This document shows positions 25,049-33,678 of a stretch of DNA of 64,000 bases, in pieces; within the stretch, counting starts at the first letter, position 1, and each line of letters starts with the position of its first letter. The DNA comes from JAWLGZ01 sp041690635 (GTDB lineage Bacteria > Pseudomonadota > Gammaproteobacteria > Thiohalomonadales > Thiohalomonadaceae): positions 186,001-250,000 of the forward strand of contig JAWLGZ010000006.1 of assembly GCA_041690635.1 (NCBI GenBank), written 5' to 3'. The notes beneath the pieces are model-generated. The model was not told where the DNA came from. It made no database searches and was given only the letters and a program-made list of their open reading frames with translations. A program made the translations under genes and the position numbers.

Positions 25049-26566
25049 ATGCCTGAGCACCTTCGGGCGCTGACGGTCATCCTGGGGCTTGCCCTTGTGA
25101 CGCTTCTGGTGGCCAAGCCGGCATTCTCCGGCAGTGTAATGGAGCGAGCGGAGTTTTCGCGCCGGGTGACTGCATGGCTGGTGATTACGTTGGTCACCTT
25201 TCTTTCGCACAATCCCTGGGTTTTTCTGGTTGGGAGCGTTGCGTTTCTGTACTTGTATCAACGACAGGAAAGTAATCCACTGGCCCTGTTCTTTATTTTG
25301 CTTTTTGCGGTGCCACCAATACGGTTTGAAATTCCAGGATTCGGTGTCGTCAACTATGTTGCGAACCTAAATCATGCACGTGTTCTGGCGTTGGTGGTGT
25401 TGGTGCCGGCCTTTTTGCATTTGCGGCGGCAGGATGGAGTGGTTCCGTTCGGGCGCACACTTGCTGACAAACTACTGCTATCTTTCCTGTGTCTGACGGT
25501 CCTGATGGCTTTGCGCGAGACGACGCTGACCGACACGTTGCGCGAGGCGTTCTATGCCTTCCTTGAGGTCTTTTTGCCCTATTACGTTGCCAGTCGCGGC
25601 ATACGCAACATGCATTCAATGCGGGAGGCTATGGCCGGATTCGTGATCGCGGCAATGATTTTGGGTGCAGTTGCCCTGTTTGAAATGTTCAAGGGGTGGC
25701 TGCTCTACGTTACCGTGCCGGAGGCAATAGGGGTAGAACGGCACATGGGAGGCTATTTGACACGGGGCGCGGCGCTGCGGGCACTCGCCAGCACGGGTCA
25801 GCCCATCGTGCTGGGGTACGTCATGGTTGTTGCAATCGGCTTTCTCTTGATTGTCAGACAGGGTATTGAAAAGACGTGGATGCGACATGCCGCCTTGGGG
25901 TTTCTCGTCGCGGGCATGCTGGCCTCGATCTCCCGGGGGCCATGGGTAGGAGCAGTTGTTCTCGTGTTCGTTTTTGCGACATTGGCTCCACGACCGGTCA
26001 CGAGACTTGCAAAATTATCGCTTTTTGTTGTGGCAGGAGTCATGGGGGTATTGCTGTTGCCCGGGGGGGGCAAGGTGATTGATCTGCTTCCCTTTGTTGG
26101 AACAGTGGACAGTGTCAACGTCACCTATCGGGAACGACTGTTTGAGAACGCAACTACTGTTATCGAGCGCAACCCGTGGCTTGGTTCGGTCATCTATAAC
26201 CAGACACCCGAGATGCAAGCCATGATTCAGGGGCAGGGCATTATCGATATTGTCAATTCCTATCTCGGAATCGCTCTGGAATACGGCTTCATCGGGCTTT
26301 CGTTGTTTTTCGGCTTCTTTTTGGCGGTGCTTTTCGGGATTCGTAGCACTATGCGCTGTTCAGTGAGGGGGGGTGAGATGCGAAGCGTCGGGGCGGGCTT
26401 GATGGCCACGCTCACCTCAATTCTCATCATGATCTATACAGTCAGCAGCATCAATACGATTCCGGTGGTGTATTGGGCGGTGGCGGGGTTGGGTGCCAGC
26501 TATATCGCCATGGGTACTGCGGCAAGGCATCGGGTGTTCGGTACTCTTGAGGAGGTGAAGGCGTGA
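25049..26566 (+). CDS. O-antigen ligase/polymerase-like membrane protein
   Basis: 505-residue polytopic protein with about eleven or twelve hydrophobic segments and the Wzy_C/O-antigen-ligase-like region (SISRGPWVGAVVLVF, about 290-305, preceding a large periplasmic loop with YRERLFENATTVIERNPWLG). It is the candidate polymerase of the locus, or an O-glycosylation ligase; both types occur in exosortase loci, and sequence alone does not separate them. GGAGCAGG lies just before the ATG at 25049. It overlaps the sulfotransferase start by 4 nt. Confidence 0.8.
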   Translation: MPEHLRALTVILGLALVTLLVAKPAFSGSVMERAEFSRRVTAWLVITLVTFLSHNPWVFLVGSVAFLYLYQRQESNPLALFFILLFAVPPIRFEIPGFGVVNYVANLNHARVLALVVLVPAFLHLRRQDGVVPFGRTLADKLLLSFLCLTVLMALRETTLTDTLREAFYAFLEVFLPYYVASRGIRNMHSMREAMAGFVIAAMILGAVALFEMFKGWLLYVTVPEAIGVERHMGGYLTRGAALRALASTGQPIVLGYVMVVAIGFLLIVRQGIEKTWMRHAALGFLVAGMLASISRGPWVGAVVLVFVFATLAPRPVTRLAKLSLFVVAGVMGVLLLPGGGKVIDLLPFVGTVDSVNVTYRERLFENATTVIERNPWLGSVIYNQTPEMQAMIQGQGIIDIVNSYLGIALEYGFIGLSLFFGFFLAVLFGIRSTMRCSVRGGEMRSVGAGLMATLTSILIMIYTVSSINTIPVVYWAVAGLGASYIAMGTAARHRVFGTLEEVKA

Positions 26567-27528
26567 ATGATATCCGGCCAGTCGATTTCGGGAGTACCCA
26601 ATGTGCCCCGGTCTTTGTCGTCGGCGCAGTGCGCTCGGGAAGCACCCTGCTCCGGTTGATGCTCGACTCGCACCCGAACATTGCCAACCCCGGGGAGTGC
26701 GATTTTCTGTTTGAGCTTGTGGGAGACGACGGAATATCCCCCGACACCGAGGTTTATCGCAACTGGTTGGGAACGAATCGGATATTCCTGGCCATGGGAT
26801 TGGAGTTCGACGAGAGTCACTCCTATTGCGAGCTAATGGAGTCATTTATCGCTCAACTGAGCCAGGTCGATTCCGTGCTGACCATGAACATCCACAGGAA
26901 CTTCCATCGGATCCCGCGGATTTTTCGGAAGGCCAGATACATCCACTTGGTGCGAGACCCTCGGGACGTTGCCAGGTCCTGCATAGGTATGGGATGGGCG
27001 GGTCATGTTTACAGGGGCGTCGATATCTGGAGCGCAGCTGAGCTGTCATGGGATCGACTCAAGGCTGGACTTGATCCCGGCGACTATCTGGAAGTGAGAT
27101 ACGAAGAGTTGCTCTGCGACCCTGTAGGTGTCCTTGGGCGTATATGCGGGTTTCTCGGGGTGTCGTATTCGGACCAGATGCTCGAGTACCCCCGTCATTC
27201 GACATATTCCGCGCCAGACAGGAAGCTCTGTTACCAGTGGAAGAAGAACTACCGGATCAGGGAACTTGAACTTGTGGACGGAAAGGTGGGGAAGATGCTC
27301 GTCTCGCGCGGCTACGAGTTGAGCGGGCATACTGCCGGATCGCCCTTCGTTTTGGAATGGGCAGTCATCGAGGTTCATAACAAAACCTATCGAATTCGCA
27401 GGCAGATCGCGCGCTATGGGTTCAGGTTGTACCTTGAGAGTTTTGCTGCTTCAAGGATGGGCATCGCCAGGTGGAAGGCGGTTTGCCAGGCGAGGAAGAA
27501 TGCAATTGACATCCGTTACCTGAAGTGA
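26563..27528 (+). CDS. PAPS-dependent sulfotransferase
   Basis: 321-residue sulfotransferase-family protein. The 5'-phosphosulfate loop is VGAVRSGSTLLRLML (about 20-34) and the 3'-phosphate motif is LVRDPRDVARSCIGM (about 127-141); both PAPS contacts are visible. GTG start at 26563 with GGAGG upstream, overlapping the polymerase stop codon. It probably sulfates the polysaccharide or its lipid-linked unit; a protein substrate cannot be excluded. APS kinase at 16519-17157 would supply PAPS. Confidence 0.87.
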   Translation: MNDIRPVDFGSTQCAPVFVVGAVRSGSTLLRLMLDSHPNIANPGECDFLFELVGDDGISPDTEVYRNWLGTNRIFLAMGLEFDESHSYCELMESFIAQLSQVDSVLTMNIHRNFHRIPRIFRKARYIHLVRDPRDVARSCIGMGWAGHVYRGVDIWSAAELSWDRLKAGLDPGDYLEVRYEELLCDPVGVLGRICGFLGVSYSDQMLEYPRHSTYSAPDRKLCYQWKKNYRIRELELVDGKVGKMLVSRGYELSGHTAGSPFVLEWAVIEVHNKTYRIRRQIARYGFRLYLESFAASRMGIARWKAVCQARKNAIDIRYLK

Positions 27529-27536
27529 AGGCTCGC

Positions 27537-28514
27537 ATGGAAGCGTTCCCGGTAATCAATCTTTGCGTGGTCATCGTGAATTACCGTACTGCGGGATTCG
27601 TCACGGACTGCTTATCATCCCTGCTGCCGGAACTTGAGGGCGAAAGTGCGCGCGTTACCGTTGTTGATAATTGCTCTGAGGACGGTTCGATAGAGATCAT
27701 CGAAAAGTGGTTGGCAGTTCACGACACCCATCAACAGGTGGCTGTGATGAAAGCGGACAGGAATGGCGGCTTTGCGGCAGGTAACAATCTCGCGATCAAG
27801 GCGATCAGTGCGCGCTATTACCTGTTGCTGAACAGTGACACGGTGATCCGGGAAGGGGCCGTCCGTAGGCTGTTGGAGACGGCAGGCCGGTTTCCGGACG
27901 CCGGGCTGCTTAGCCCACGGCTTGAGTGGCCGGATGGAACTGGACAGGAGAGCTGTTTTCGTTTCCATACCCCGGGAAGCGAGCTGATTGCCGCGGCACG
28001 CACACGCTTCGTCGAGCGGATGCTGAGCCGATATGTCGTGCCGCTCCCTGTTCAGGCGCATGTCGCCCGACCGCAGTGGACCAGCTTTGCCTGTGTCCTT
28101 ATCAAGGGTGAGGTGTTCAGGCAGGTTGGCCTGCTTGATGAGGGGTACTTCATGTACTTCGAGGATGTGGAGTTCTGCCACCGCGCTCGCCGAGGCGGTT
28201 GGACGATCGTTCATGACCCCGCGGCGAGGGTGGTTCACCTGCGAGGCGGCAGCTCTCCGGTCAAACAGCGTGCGCAGCAAAAGCGGCGCCTTCCACCTTA
28301 TTTCTACCAGTCCCGTACCCGGCTCTTCTTTCAGCTCTACGGCTGGTGGGGGCTTACGGCGGCGAACCTTCTCTGGTGGTTGGGACGGATGATATCGAAA
28401 ATGAGGCAGATGCTTGGACGTTCGGACAAGGCCGCCATCGATCGGCAGTGGCTGGATATCTGGACCAACTGGCGCACACCCGGGAGGCCGTACAGCCACC
28501 CCGCACGAGGATGA
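27537..28514 (+). CDS. GT2-family glycosyltransferase (rhamnosyltransferase-like)
   Basis: 325-residue inverting glycosyltransferase. Signature: VVIVNYRTAGF (about 8-18), NRNGGFAAGNN-type stretch (DRNGGFAAGN), LNSDTVIREG with the metal-binding Asp, and YFMYFEDVEFCHRARRGGW, then VVHLRGGSS. These are typical of WbbL-like rhamnosyltransferases. GAAGG lies five bases before the ATG at 27537; a GTG at 27525 overlapping the previous stop codon is the alternative. It sits between the two sulfotransferase genes. Confidence 0.88.
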   Translation: MEAFPVINLCVVIVNYRTAGFVTDCLSSLLPELEGESARVTVVDNCSEDGSIEIIEKWLAVHDTHQQVAVMKADRNGGFAAGNNLAIKAISARYYLLLNSDTVIREGAVRRLLETAGRFPDAGLLSPRLEWPDGTGQESCFRFHTPGSELIAAARTRFVERMLSRYVVPLPVQAHVARPQWTSFACVLIKGEVFRQVGLLDEGYFMYFEDVEFCHRARRGGWTIVHDPAARVVHLRGGSSPVKQRAQQKRRLPPYFYQSRTRLFFQLYGWWGLTAANLLWWLGRMISKMRQMLGRSDKAAIDRQWLDIWTNWRTPGRPYSHPARG

Positions 28515-28523
28515 GGTGATTCA

Positions 28524-29402
28524 GTGGCGAAGCGTCCGAAATTTATCATCATTGGAGCCATGAAGGCGGCCACGAGTACCCTTCAGGAGCAGCTGGCGGC
28601 GCAACCTGGGATTTTCATGACACGGCCGAAGGAGCCGAACTTCTTCAGTGATGACGCACAGTTCGCTAAGGGTATAGATTGGTATGAAGGGCTGTTTTCC
28701 GGAGCACGGGACGGCGATCTGATGGGAGAGGCAAGTACACATTACACCAAGCTCCCCACATATCCGAATACGGTTGCCCGCATGAAGTGCCATCTTCCCG
28801 ATGTGCGTCTTGTCTACGTAATGCGTCATCCGATTGACAGGTTGATATCCCACTATATCCATGAGTGGAGTACCGGGAAAATCCGGTGCGGGATCGCGGA
28901 GGCGGTGGAGCGCTATCCGGAACTGGTGAGGTATGGCCAATACGCCTGGCAACTCGCGCCATATCTGGAGGCCTACGGCCGCGAGGCGGTGCTGCCCGTG
29001 TTTTTCGAACGACTGGTTCACGCTCCACAGCAGGAGTTGATACGGATCTGCAGATTCATCGGCTATCAGGGGACTCCGGTGTGGAAGATGGATGTGAAGC
29101 CAAGCAACAGGTCAAGCGAACGGATTCGCAAGTTCCCTTTGTATGAACTGGTTGTGGAATCCAAGCTGGCGACCGCCCTTCGGCGGTCGCTCGTTCCCCG
29201 GAGAGTTCGGGACGGCATAAAAGGACGGCTTGCCATGCGCGAGCGGCCAACACTGGCCGGCCAGCAACGGAGAAAGCTGGAGAGGGTGTTCGATGCGGAA
29301 CTGGAGCAGTTGGGGGAGTGGCTTCAGGTGGATCTGAACTGCGGGAACTTCAAATCTGTCACTGGACGAGAGGTGTTGGAGCGGGTCCGTGCGCATGGCT
29401 GA
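28524..29402 (+). CDS. PAPS-dependent sulfotransferase, second type
   Basis: 292-residue sulfotransferase of the heparan-sulfate/NodH-like type. IIGAMKAATSTL (about 9-20) holds the PAPS-binding lysine, and VYVMRHPIDRLISHY (about 97-111) the 3'-phosphate site with Arg and Ser. The KEPNFFSDD segment (about 36-44) is typical of the family. Start GTG at 28524 with GAGG six bases upstream. It is distant in sequence from the 26563-27528 protein, so two different positions or sugars may be sulfated. It overlaps the next gene by 14 nt. Confidence 0.88.
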   Translation: MAKRPKFIIIGAMKAATSTLQEQLAAQPGIFMTRPKEPNFFSDDAQFAKGIDWYEGLFSGARDGDLMGEASTHYTKLPTYPNTVARMKCHLPDVRLVYVMRHPIDRLISHYIHEWSTGKIRCGIAEAVERYPELVRYGQYAWQLAPYLEAYGREAVLPVFFERLVHAPQQELIRICRFIGYQGTPVWKMDVKPSNRSSERIRKFPLYELVVESKLATALRRSLVPRRVRDGIKGRLAMRERPTLAGQQRRKLERVFDAELEQLGEWLQVDLNCGNFKSVTGREVLERVRAHG

Positions 29403-30390
29403 GCCCGGATCAGATACGGTGGAGTGTGGCGTCATAGTTATTGGGCGCAACGAAGGCGAACGGCTGCAGCGGTGCCTGGACTCTCTTTTGGCGCCGACCA
29501 GATTGGTGGTTTACGTGGATTCCGGTTCGACGGACGGATCGCGCGAGCTGGCACGTGACAAAGGTGTTGATGTAGTGGCGCTCGATCCTGCAGAACCATT
29601 CACCGCTGCGCGCGCACGCAATGCCGGTTGGCGGCGAGCCTGTGAAATTGCGCCACAGCTAAAGTTCATTCAGTTCGTGGACGGTGATTGCGAAGTCGCG
29701 ACGGAATGGATGGAGGTTGGGCGGAAGTTTCTTGAGTCATATGCGGATGTTGCGGTTGTCTGTGGACGCCGTCGGGAGCGGTTTCCTCGGCGGTCGGTAT
29801 ACAACCTGCTCTGTGATATCGAGTGGGATACGCCGGTTGGTGAGGCACGAGCGTGTGGCGGCGACGCCATGATGAGGGTAGAGGCTCTGAACGCCGCTGG
29901 CGGCTATCGGGAAGACCTGATTGCAGGTGAAGAACCCGAGCTGTGTGTGCGCCTGCGCGTTATCGGATGGCGCATCTGGCGTATCGGTGAAGAGATGACT
30001 CGGCACGATGCCGACATGGTGCGCTTCGGACAGTGGTGGAGGCGTAGCTTGAGGGCTGGGTATGCCTTTGCCGAGGGTGCATTCCTTCACGGACGTACAC
30101 TGGAGCGGCATAGGGTCCGGCAGTCCCGAAGCGCATGGTTGTGGGGTGGGTGGCTTCCTCTGGGTACGGGATGTGCCTTCGCCTTATGGGGGGCCTGGGG
30201 CCTTCTGCCTCTCGCCGCCTACCCGGTGCAGATTGCGAGGGTTGCCCTGGTCGGGCGACGTTCGGCATTGGAAAACCTTGTCTGGGCGATCTTTCTGGTG
30301 TTGGGAAAGTTTCCGGAAGCGGTGGGGCAGGCAAAGTTCTGGTACTGCCGGTCAGTCGGCGAAAGGACGAGCCTGATTGAGTACAAGTGA
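29389..30390 (+). CDS. GT2-family glycosyltransferase
   Basis: 333-residue glycosyltransferase with a GT-A domain (VIVIGRNEGERLQRCLDSL at about 15-33, YVDSGSTDGS, FVDGDCEV with the DxD, and GGYREDLIAGEEPELCVRLR) and C-terminal hydrophobic helices, as in membrane-bound GT2 enzymes from exosortase loci. GTG at 29389 is chosen for GGAG seven bases upstream; an ATG at 29395 is two codons later. It overlaps the sulfotransferase before it by 14 nt and the next frame by 4 nt. Confidence 0.88.
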   Translation: MRMAEPGSDTVECGVIVIGRNEGERLQRCLDSLLAPTRLVVYVDSGSTDGSRELARDKGVDVVALDPAEPFTAARARNAGWRRACEIAPQLKFIQFVDGDCEVATEWMEVGRKFLESYADVAVVCGRRRERFPRRSVYNLLCDIEWDTPVGEARACGGDAMMRVEALNAAGGYREDLIAGEEPELCVRLRVIGWRIWRIGEEMTRHDADMVRFGQWWRRSLRAGYAFAEGAFLHGRTLERHRVRQSRSAWLWGGWLPLGTGCAFALWGAWGLLPLAAYPVQIARVALVGRRSALENLVWAIFLVLGKFPEAVGQAKFWYCRSVGERTSLIEYK

Positions 30391-30413
30391 ATTCATGGAG
30401 AACCGGTAGAGCG

Positions 30414-31418
30414 ATGAACGTCAGCCAGGGACAGGTGGAGAGTGGCCGGTTTTCAGCTCTCGATGGGTGGCGGGGGATAAGTATTCTTCTGGTCCTCGCA
30501 ACTCACCTGCTACCCCTCGGACCCAAGGCGTGGCAGTTAAATGCTACAGCCGGTCCCCTGGGCATGGCGCTTTTCTTTACATTGTCCGGATTCCTGATCA
30601 CCAATTTCCTGCTCAACCGTCCTGCGATAGGGGAGTTCCTCCTTCGTCGGTTTCTTCGAATCGTTCCCTTGGCGTGGCTATACATCATCATTGCACTCCT
30701 GCTGGTTGAGGCGAATACCAGCCAGTGGTTGGCGCATCTGCTCTTTTACGCGAACTGGCCGCCGATGTCGCTCAGTGCCGTTACCAGCCACTTCTGGAGC
30801 CTGTGTGTCGAGATGCAGTTTTACATTTCGGTTGCACTTCTCGTGGCGATTCTGGGAAGACGGGGACTGTATCTGCTGCCGCTGCTATGCGTAGCTGTTA
30901 CCGCATACCGAATAGACAATGGTGCGTATGTTGCCATTAACACCTATTACCGTGTTGATGAAATCTTGGCGGGTGGCATTCTCGCCCTTGTTTACCATGG
31001 CCGATTCGGCGAGGTGCCACGAAATGTTCTTGCCGCGACAAACCCCCTGCTGATTCTTGGGCTGCTGATCATCTCGGCCCATCCGGAAAGCGGGTTCATC
31101 AACTATATGCGGCCCTATCTGGCGGCCATGCTTGTCGGTGCGACGCTGTACAACACCACCAACCCATTGTCTTCCGTATTGAACAGCCGGGCACTCTTCT
31201 ATATCGCCACAATCTCCTACGCCCTCTATGTTATTCACCCCCTGCTCGCTTACAGCTGGCTCGGGAGTGGAGAGGGGTGGGAGAAGTATGCCAAGCGCCC
31301 TCTTTTGTTCCTGGTACTCATCGCCTTGGCACACATTTCCACCTACCACTACGAGCGTAAGTGGATCGCTTTCGCCAAACAGCTTACGGCTCGGTCTGCC
31401 GCCCGGAGTGTGACATGA
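30414..31418 (+). CDS. Acyltransferase family 3 membrane protein
   Basis: 334-residue integral membrane O-acyltransferase with about ten hydrophobic helices. The catalytic-type histidine is in LLVLATHLLPLG (about residue 31), and RFSALDGWRGISILLVL, MALFFTLSGFLIT and FLLRRFLRIVPLAW are hallmark motifs. It likely transfers an acyl (often acetyl) group to a sugar of the repeat unit. The start is ambiguous: ATG at 30414 or GTG at 30387 (which overlaps the previous stop codon). It ends with an ATGA overlap into the next glycosyltransferase. Confidence 0.88.
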   Translation: MNVSQGQVESGRFSALDGWRGISILLVLATHLLPLGPKAWQLNATAGPLGMALFFTLSGFLITNFLLNRPAIGEFLLRRFLRIVPLAWLYIIIALLLVEANTSQWLAHLLFYANWPPMSLSAVTSHFWSLCVEMQFYISVALLVAILGRRGLYLLPLLCVAVTAYRIDNGAYVAINTYYRVDEILAGGILALVYHGRFGEVPRNVLAATNPLLILGLLIISAHPESGFINYMRPYLAAMLVGATLYNTTNPLSSVLNSRALFYIATISYALYVIHPLLAYSWLGSGEGWEKYAKRPLLFLVLIALAHISTYHYERKWIAFAKQLTARSAARSVT

Positions 31419-32659
31419 GACAGTCCGATATGTCCGGTCCCATCGCCTATCTGGCGGCTCAGATGCCGGCTCTTTCGGAGACGTTCGTCTATGAGGAACT
31501 GTGGGGCCTTCGACGACTAGGTGTGAAGATTGTTCCAGTCTCCGTGCGGCGGCCGGGTCAACCGGCGCATGGTCAGGAGGAGTTGGCTCGGCAGGTTCAG
31601 TATCTGTATGAAGGAGCGAAGTGGCGACTAGTCTTCGAAGGTTTGTGGAACTTGCCTCGTTTCAAGGGAAGCGCAAAAGCGCTCGGGTGGCTGGTCGCGG
31701 ATTTGTGGGAGTGTGGGCCTTTTCGACTCGCCACCTGGAAACTCGGGTACCAGTTGCTGGCGGCCGTTCGGCTGGCGGGGATTCTAGATGGAGAAAAATG
31801 TACCCACCTGCACGTCCACTTCGCGAATGCTCCCACTCAGATAGGAATGTATGCAGCATCGCTGGCCGGAATTCCGTTTACGTTCACGGCACATGCCAAC
31901 GATATCTTTGAGCATGGTGTTCTTCTCAAAACGAAAGCAACTCGCTCCGCCATGATGTTGACAATTTCGGATTATAACCGTCGATATCTTGAGGGGCGCG
32001 GTGTGGAGCCAACTAAGCTCACGTTAATTCGATGTGGAGTTAGAGAGGTGGAAACTAAGGTTGAGCCCGTCTATGGAGTCAAGAGCCACTATCGCATAGG
32101 AACGTTGGGGCGGCTGGTGGAAACGAAGGGAATGGACGTGGTCATACGTGCATTGGCGGAACTTAAGGAGCGTCCATACCGTGTCGAGCTTGTTGTGGCT
32201 GGTGATGGCCCGTTGCTACTGGAACTTAAGAGGCTGGTCGTGAACCTCGGTCTCGCGGACCGCGTCTGTTTCCGTGGTGGAATTCCGCACAATGAAGTAG
32301 GGGCTTGGATGCGGGACTTGGATCTCTTCGTCCTTGCGTGCAAGCGTAACCGTGAAGGAGATATGGACGGTATACCAGTAGTGCTGATGGAAGCAATGTC
32401 GGAATTAGTGCCCGTGATCTCGACACGGTTGTCCGGGATTCCGGAGTTGGTATTGGACGGGAAAACTGGGCTGCTGGCAAATCCAGATGATCCATCAGGC
32501 CTTGCGAGAAAGATTGACCGTTTCTTGACGAAGCCTGCGTTGAGAAAGGAAATGGCCAGCAATGGAATTGAATATGTACGTCGGGAGTTCAGTCAGCAGG
32601 TAAACTTGATGCGACTGATGAAGTGTTTGACTCTGGATTCGGAGCCTTCTCGGGAGTAG
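31415..32659 (+). CDS. GT4-family glycosyltransferase
   Basis: 414-residue GT-B glycosyltransferase. N-terminal domain with AAQMPALSETFVYEEL and HVHFANAPTQIGMYAASLAG; C-terminal domain with GTLGRLVETKGMDVVIRAL and the EX7E-type motif EGDMDGIPVVLMEAM, then PVISTRLSGIPELV. This is the colanic-acid/exosortase-associated type. Start ATG at 31415 overlaps the acyltransferase stop codon. The next gene starts 5 nt downstream. Base composition falls from here on. Confidence 0.9.
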   Translation: MRQSDMSGPIAYLAAQMPALSETFVYEELWGLRRLGVKIVPVSVRRPGQPAHGQEELARQVQYLYEGAKWRLVFEGLWNLPRFKGSAKALGWLVADLWECGPFRLATWKLGYQLLAAVRLAGILDGEKCTHLHVHFANAPTQIGMYAASLAGIPFTFTAHANDIFEHGVLLKTKATRSAMMLTISDYNRRYLEGRGVEPTKLTLIRCGVREVETKVEPVYGVKSHYRIGTLGRLVETKGMDVVIRALAELKERPYRVELVVAGDGPLLLELKRLVVNLGLADRVCFRGGIPHNEVGAWMRDLDLFVLACKRNREGDMDGIPVVLMEAMSELVPVISTRLSGIPELVLDGKTGLLANPDDPSGLARKIDRFLTKPALRKEMASNGIEYVRREFSQQVNLMRLMKCLTLDSEPSRE

Positions 32660-32664
32660 CTCGA

Positions 32665-33600
32665 ATGAGCCGAAGCTATGTTGTTATTTCTCCGTGTCGG
32701 AATGAAGCGGAATACATGAGAAAAACGCTTGATAGCGTTGTCGCGCAGACGGTGCGACCAGCATTGTGGATTATTGTCAATGATGGGTCGACGGACAATA
32801 CGTCGCAGATCCTTGATGAATATGCGGCTCAACACGAATGGATTCGGGTTATTGCACGTTCGAATCGAGGACGTCGATCGGTGGGTCCGGGTGTGGTCGA
32901 CGCTTTTTATGCGGGATATGACGCCATCTGTCCTGATGATTACGAGTACCTGTGTAAGCTTGATCTGGATTTGTGGTTGCCTCCGCGGTACTTCGAGGGT
33001 CTGATTGAAAGAATGGAAAGCAATCCGCGGATCGCTACCTGCAGCGGAAAAGCATATATTTTGACTCCAAGGGGATTGGTGTGTGAGCGGCATGGTGATG
33101 AGACTTCAATTGGTGCGTCCAAGTTCTATCGAATGGACTCCTTTGTGCGTATTGGAGGGTTTGTGCGGGCGGTGATGTGGGACGGTATCGATTGCCACCG
33201 TTGCCGAATGTTCGGTTGGATTGCTTGTAGCTGGGATGATCCAGAGCTTAGGTTTGTGCATCTTCGGCCGATGGGGTCGAGTCAAAAAAACATATATGCC
33301 GGGAGAATTAGGCATGGTTATGGACAGTATTTTATGGGGACAGGATTTCTGTATATGTTGGCCAATGCTGCCAACCGGCTTAACGAGCGCCCCTATTTCA
33401 TTGGAAGTCTTGCCATGTTATGGGGTTGGTTGCATGGTGCGCTTTGGCGCAGGCCACGCTATGAAGACGCCGAATTCCGTCAATTCCTGAGGCGATACCA
33501 GCGGAGAACGTTATTGCGTGGAAAGCGGTGGGCAGTTGAAGCTGGTTATAATGATCGGCGCAAAGCGCTAGTACGACACGACAGGATGGGTTCTGGATGA
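32665..33600 (+). CDS. GT2-family glycosyltransferase
   Basis: 311-residue glycosyltransferase. YVVISPCRNEAEYMRKTLDS (about 5-24), WIIVNDGSTDNTS and KLDLDLWLPPRYFEGL, with the metal-binding Asp, mark a GT-A fold; FVRIGGFVRAVMWDGIDCHR is the acceptor-side motif. The ATG at 32665 is preceded by GGGAG nine bases upstream; an earlier in-frame codon at 32623 lies inside the previous gene. The gene is clearly more AT-rich than its upstream neighbours, suggesting separate acquisition. Confidence 0.86.
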   Translation: MSRSYVVISPCRNEAEYMRKTLDSVVAQTVRPALWIIVNDGSTDNTSQILDEYAAQHEWIRVIARSNRGRRSVGPGVVDAFYAGYDAICPDDYEYLCKLDLDLWLPPRYFEGLIERMESNPRIATCSGKAYILTPRGLVCERHGDETSIGASKFYRMDSFVRIGGFVRAVMWDGIDCHRCRMFGWIACSWDDPELRFVHLRPMGSSQKNIYAGRIRHGYGQYFMGTGFLYMLANAANRLNERPYFIGSLAMLWGWLHGALWRRPRYEDAEFRQFLRRYQRRTLLRGKRWAVEAGYNDRRKALVRHDRMGSG

Positions 33601-33678
33601 GGTAGTGGTGGGATCGTGGTCTGAGTGGATTGGTGTGACCAGGAACTGACTTGCTTGTAACGTATAGAGAGCTCTTGC

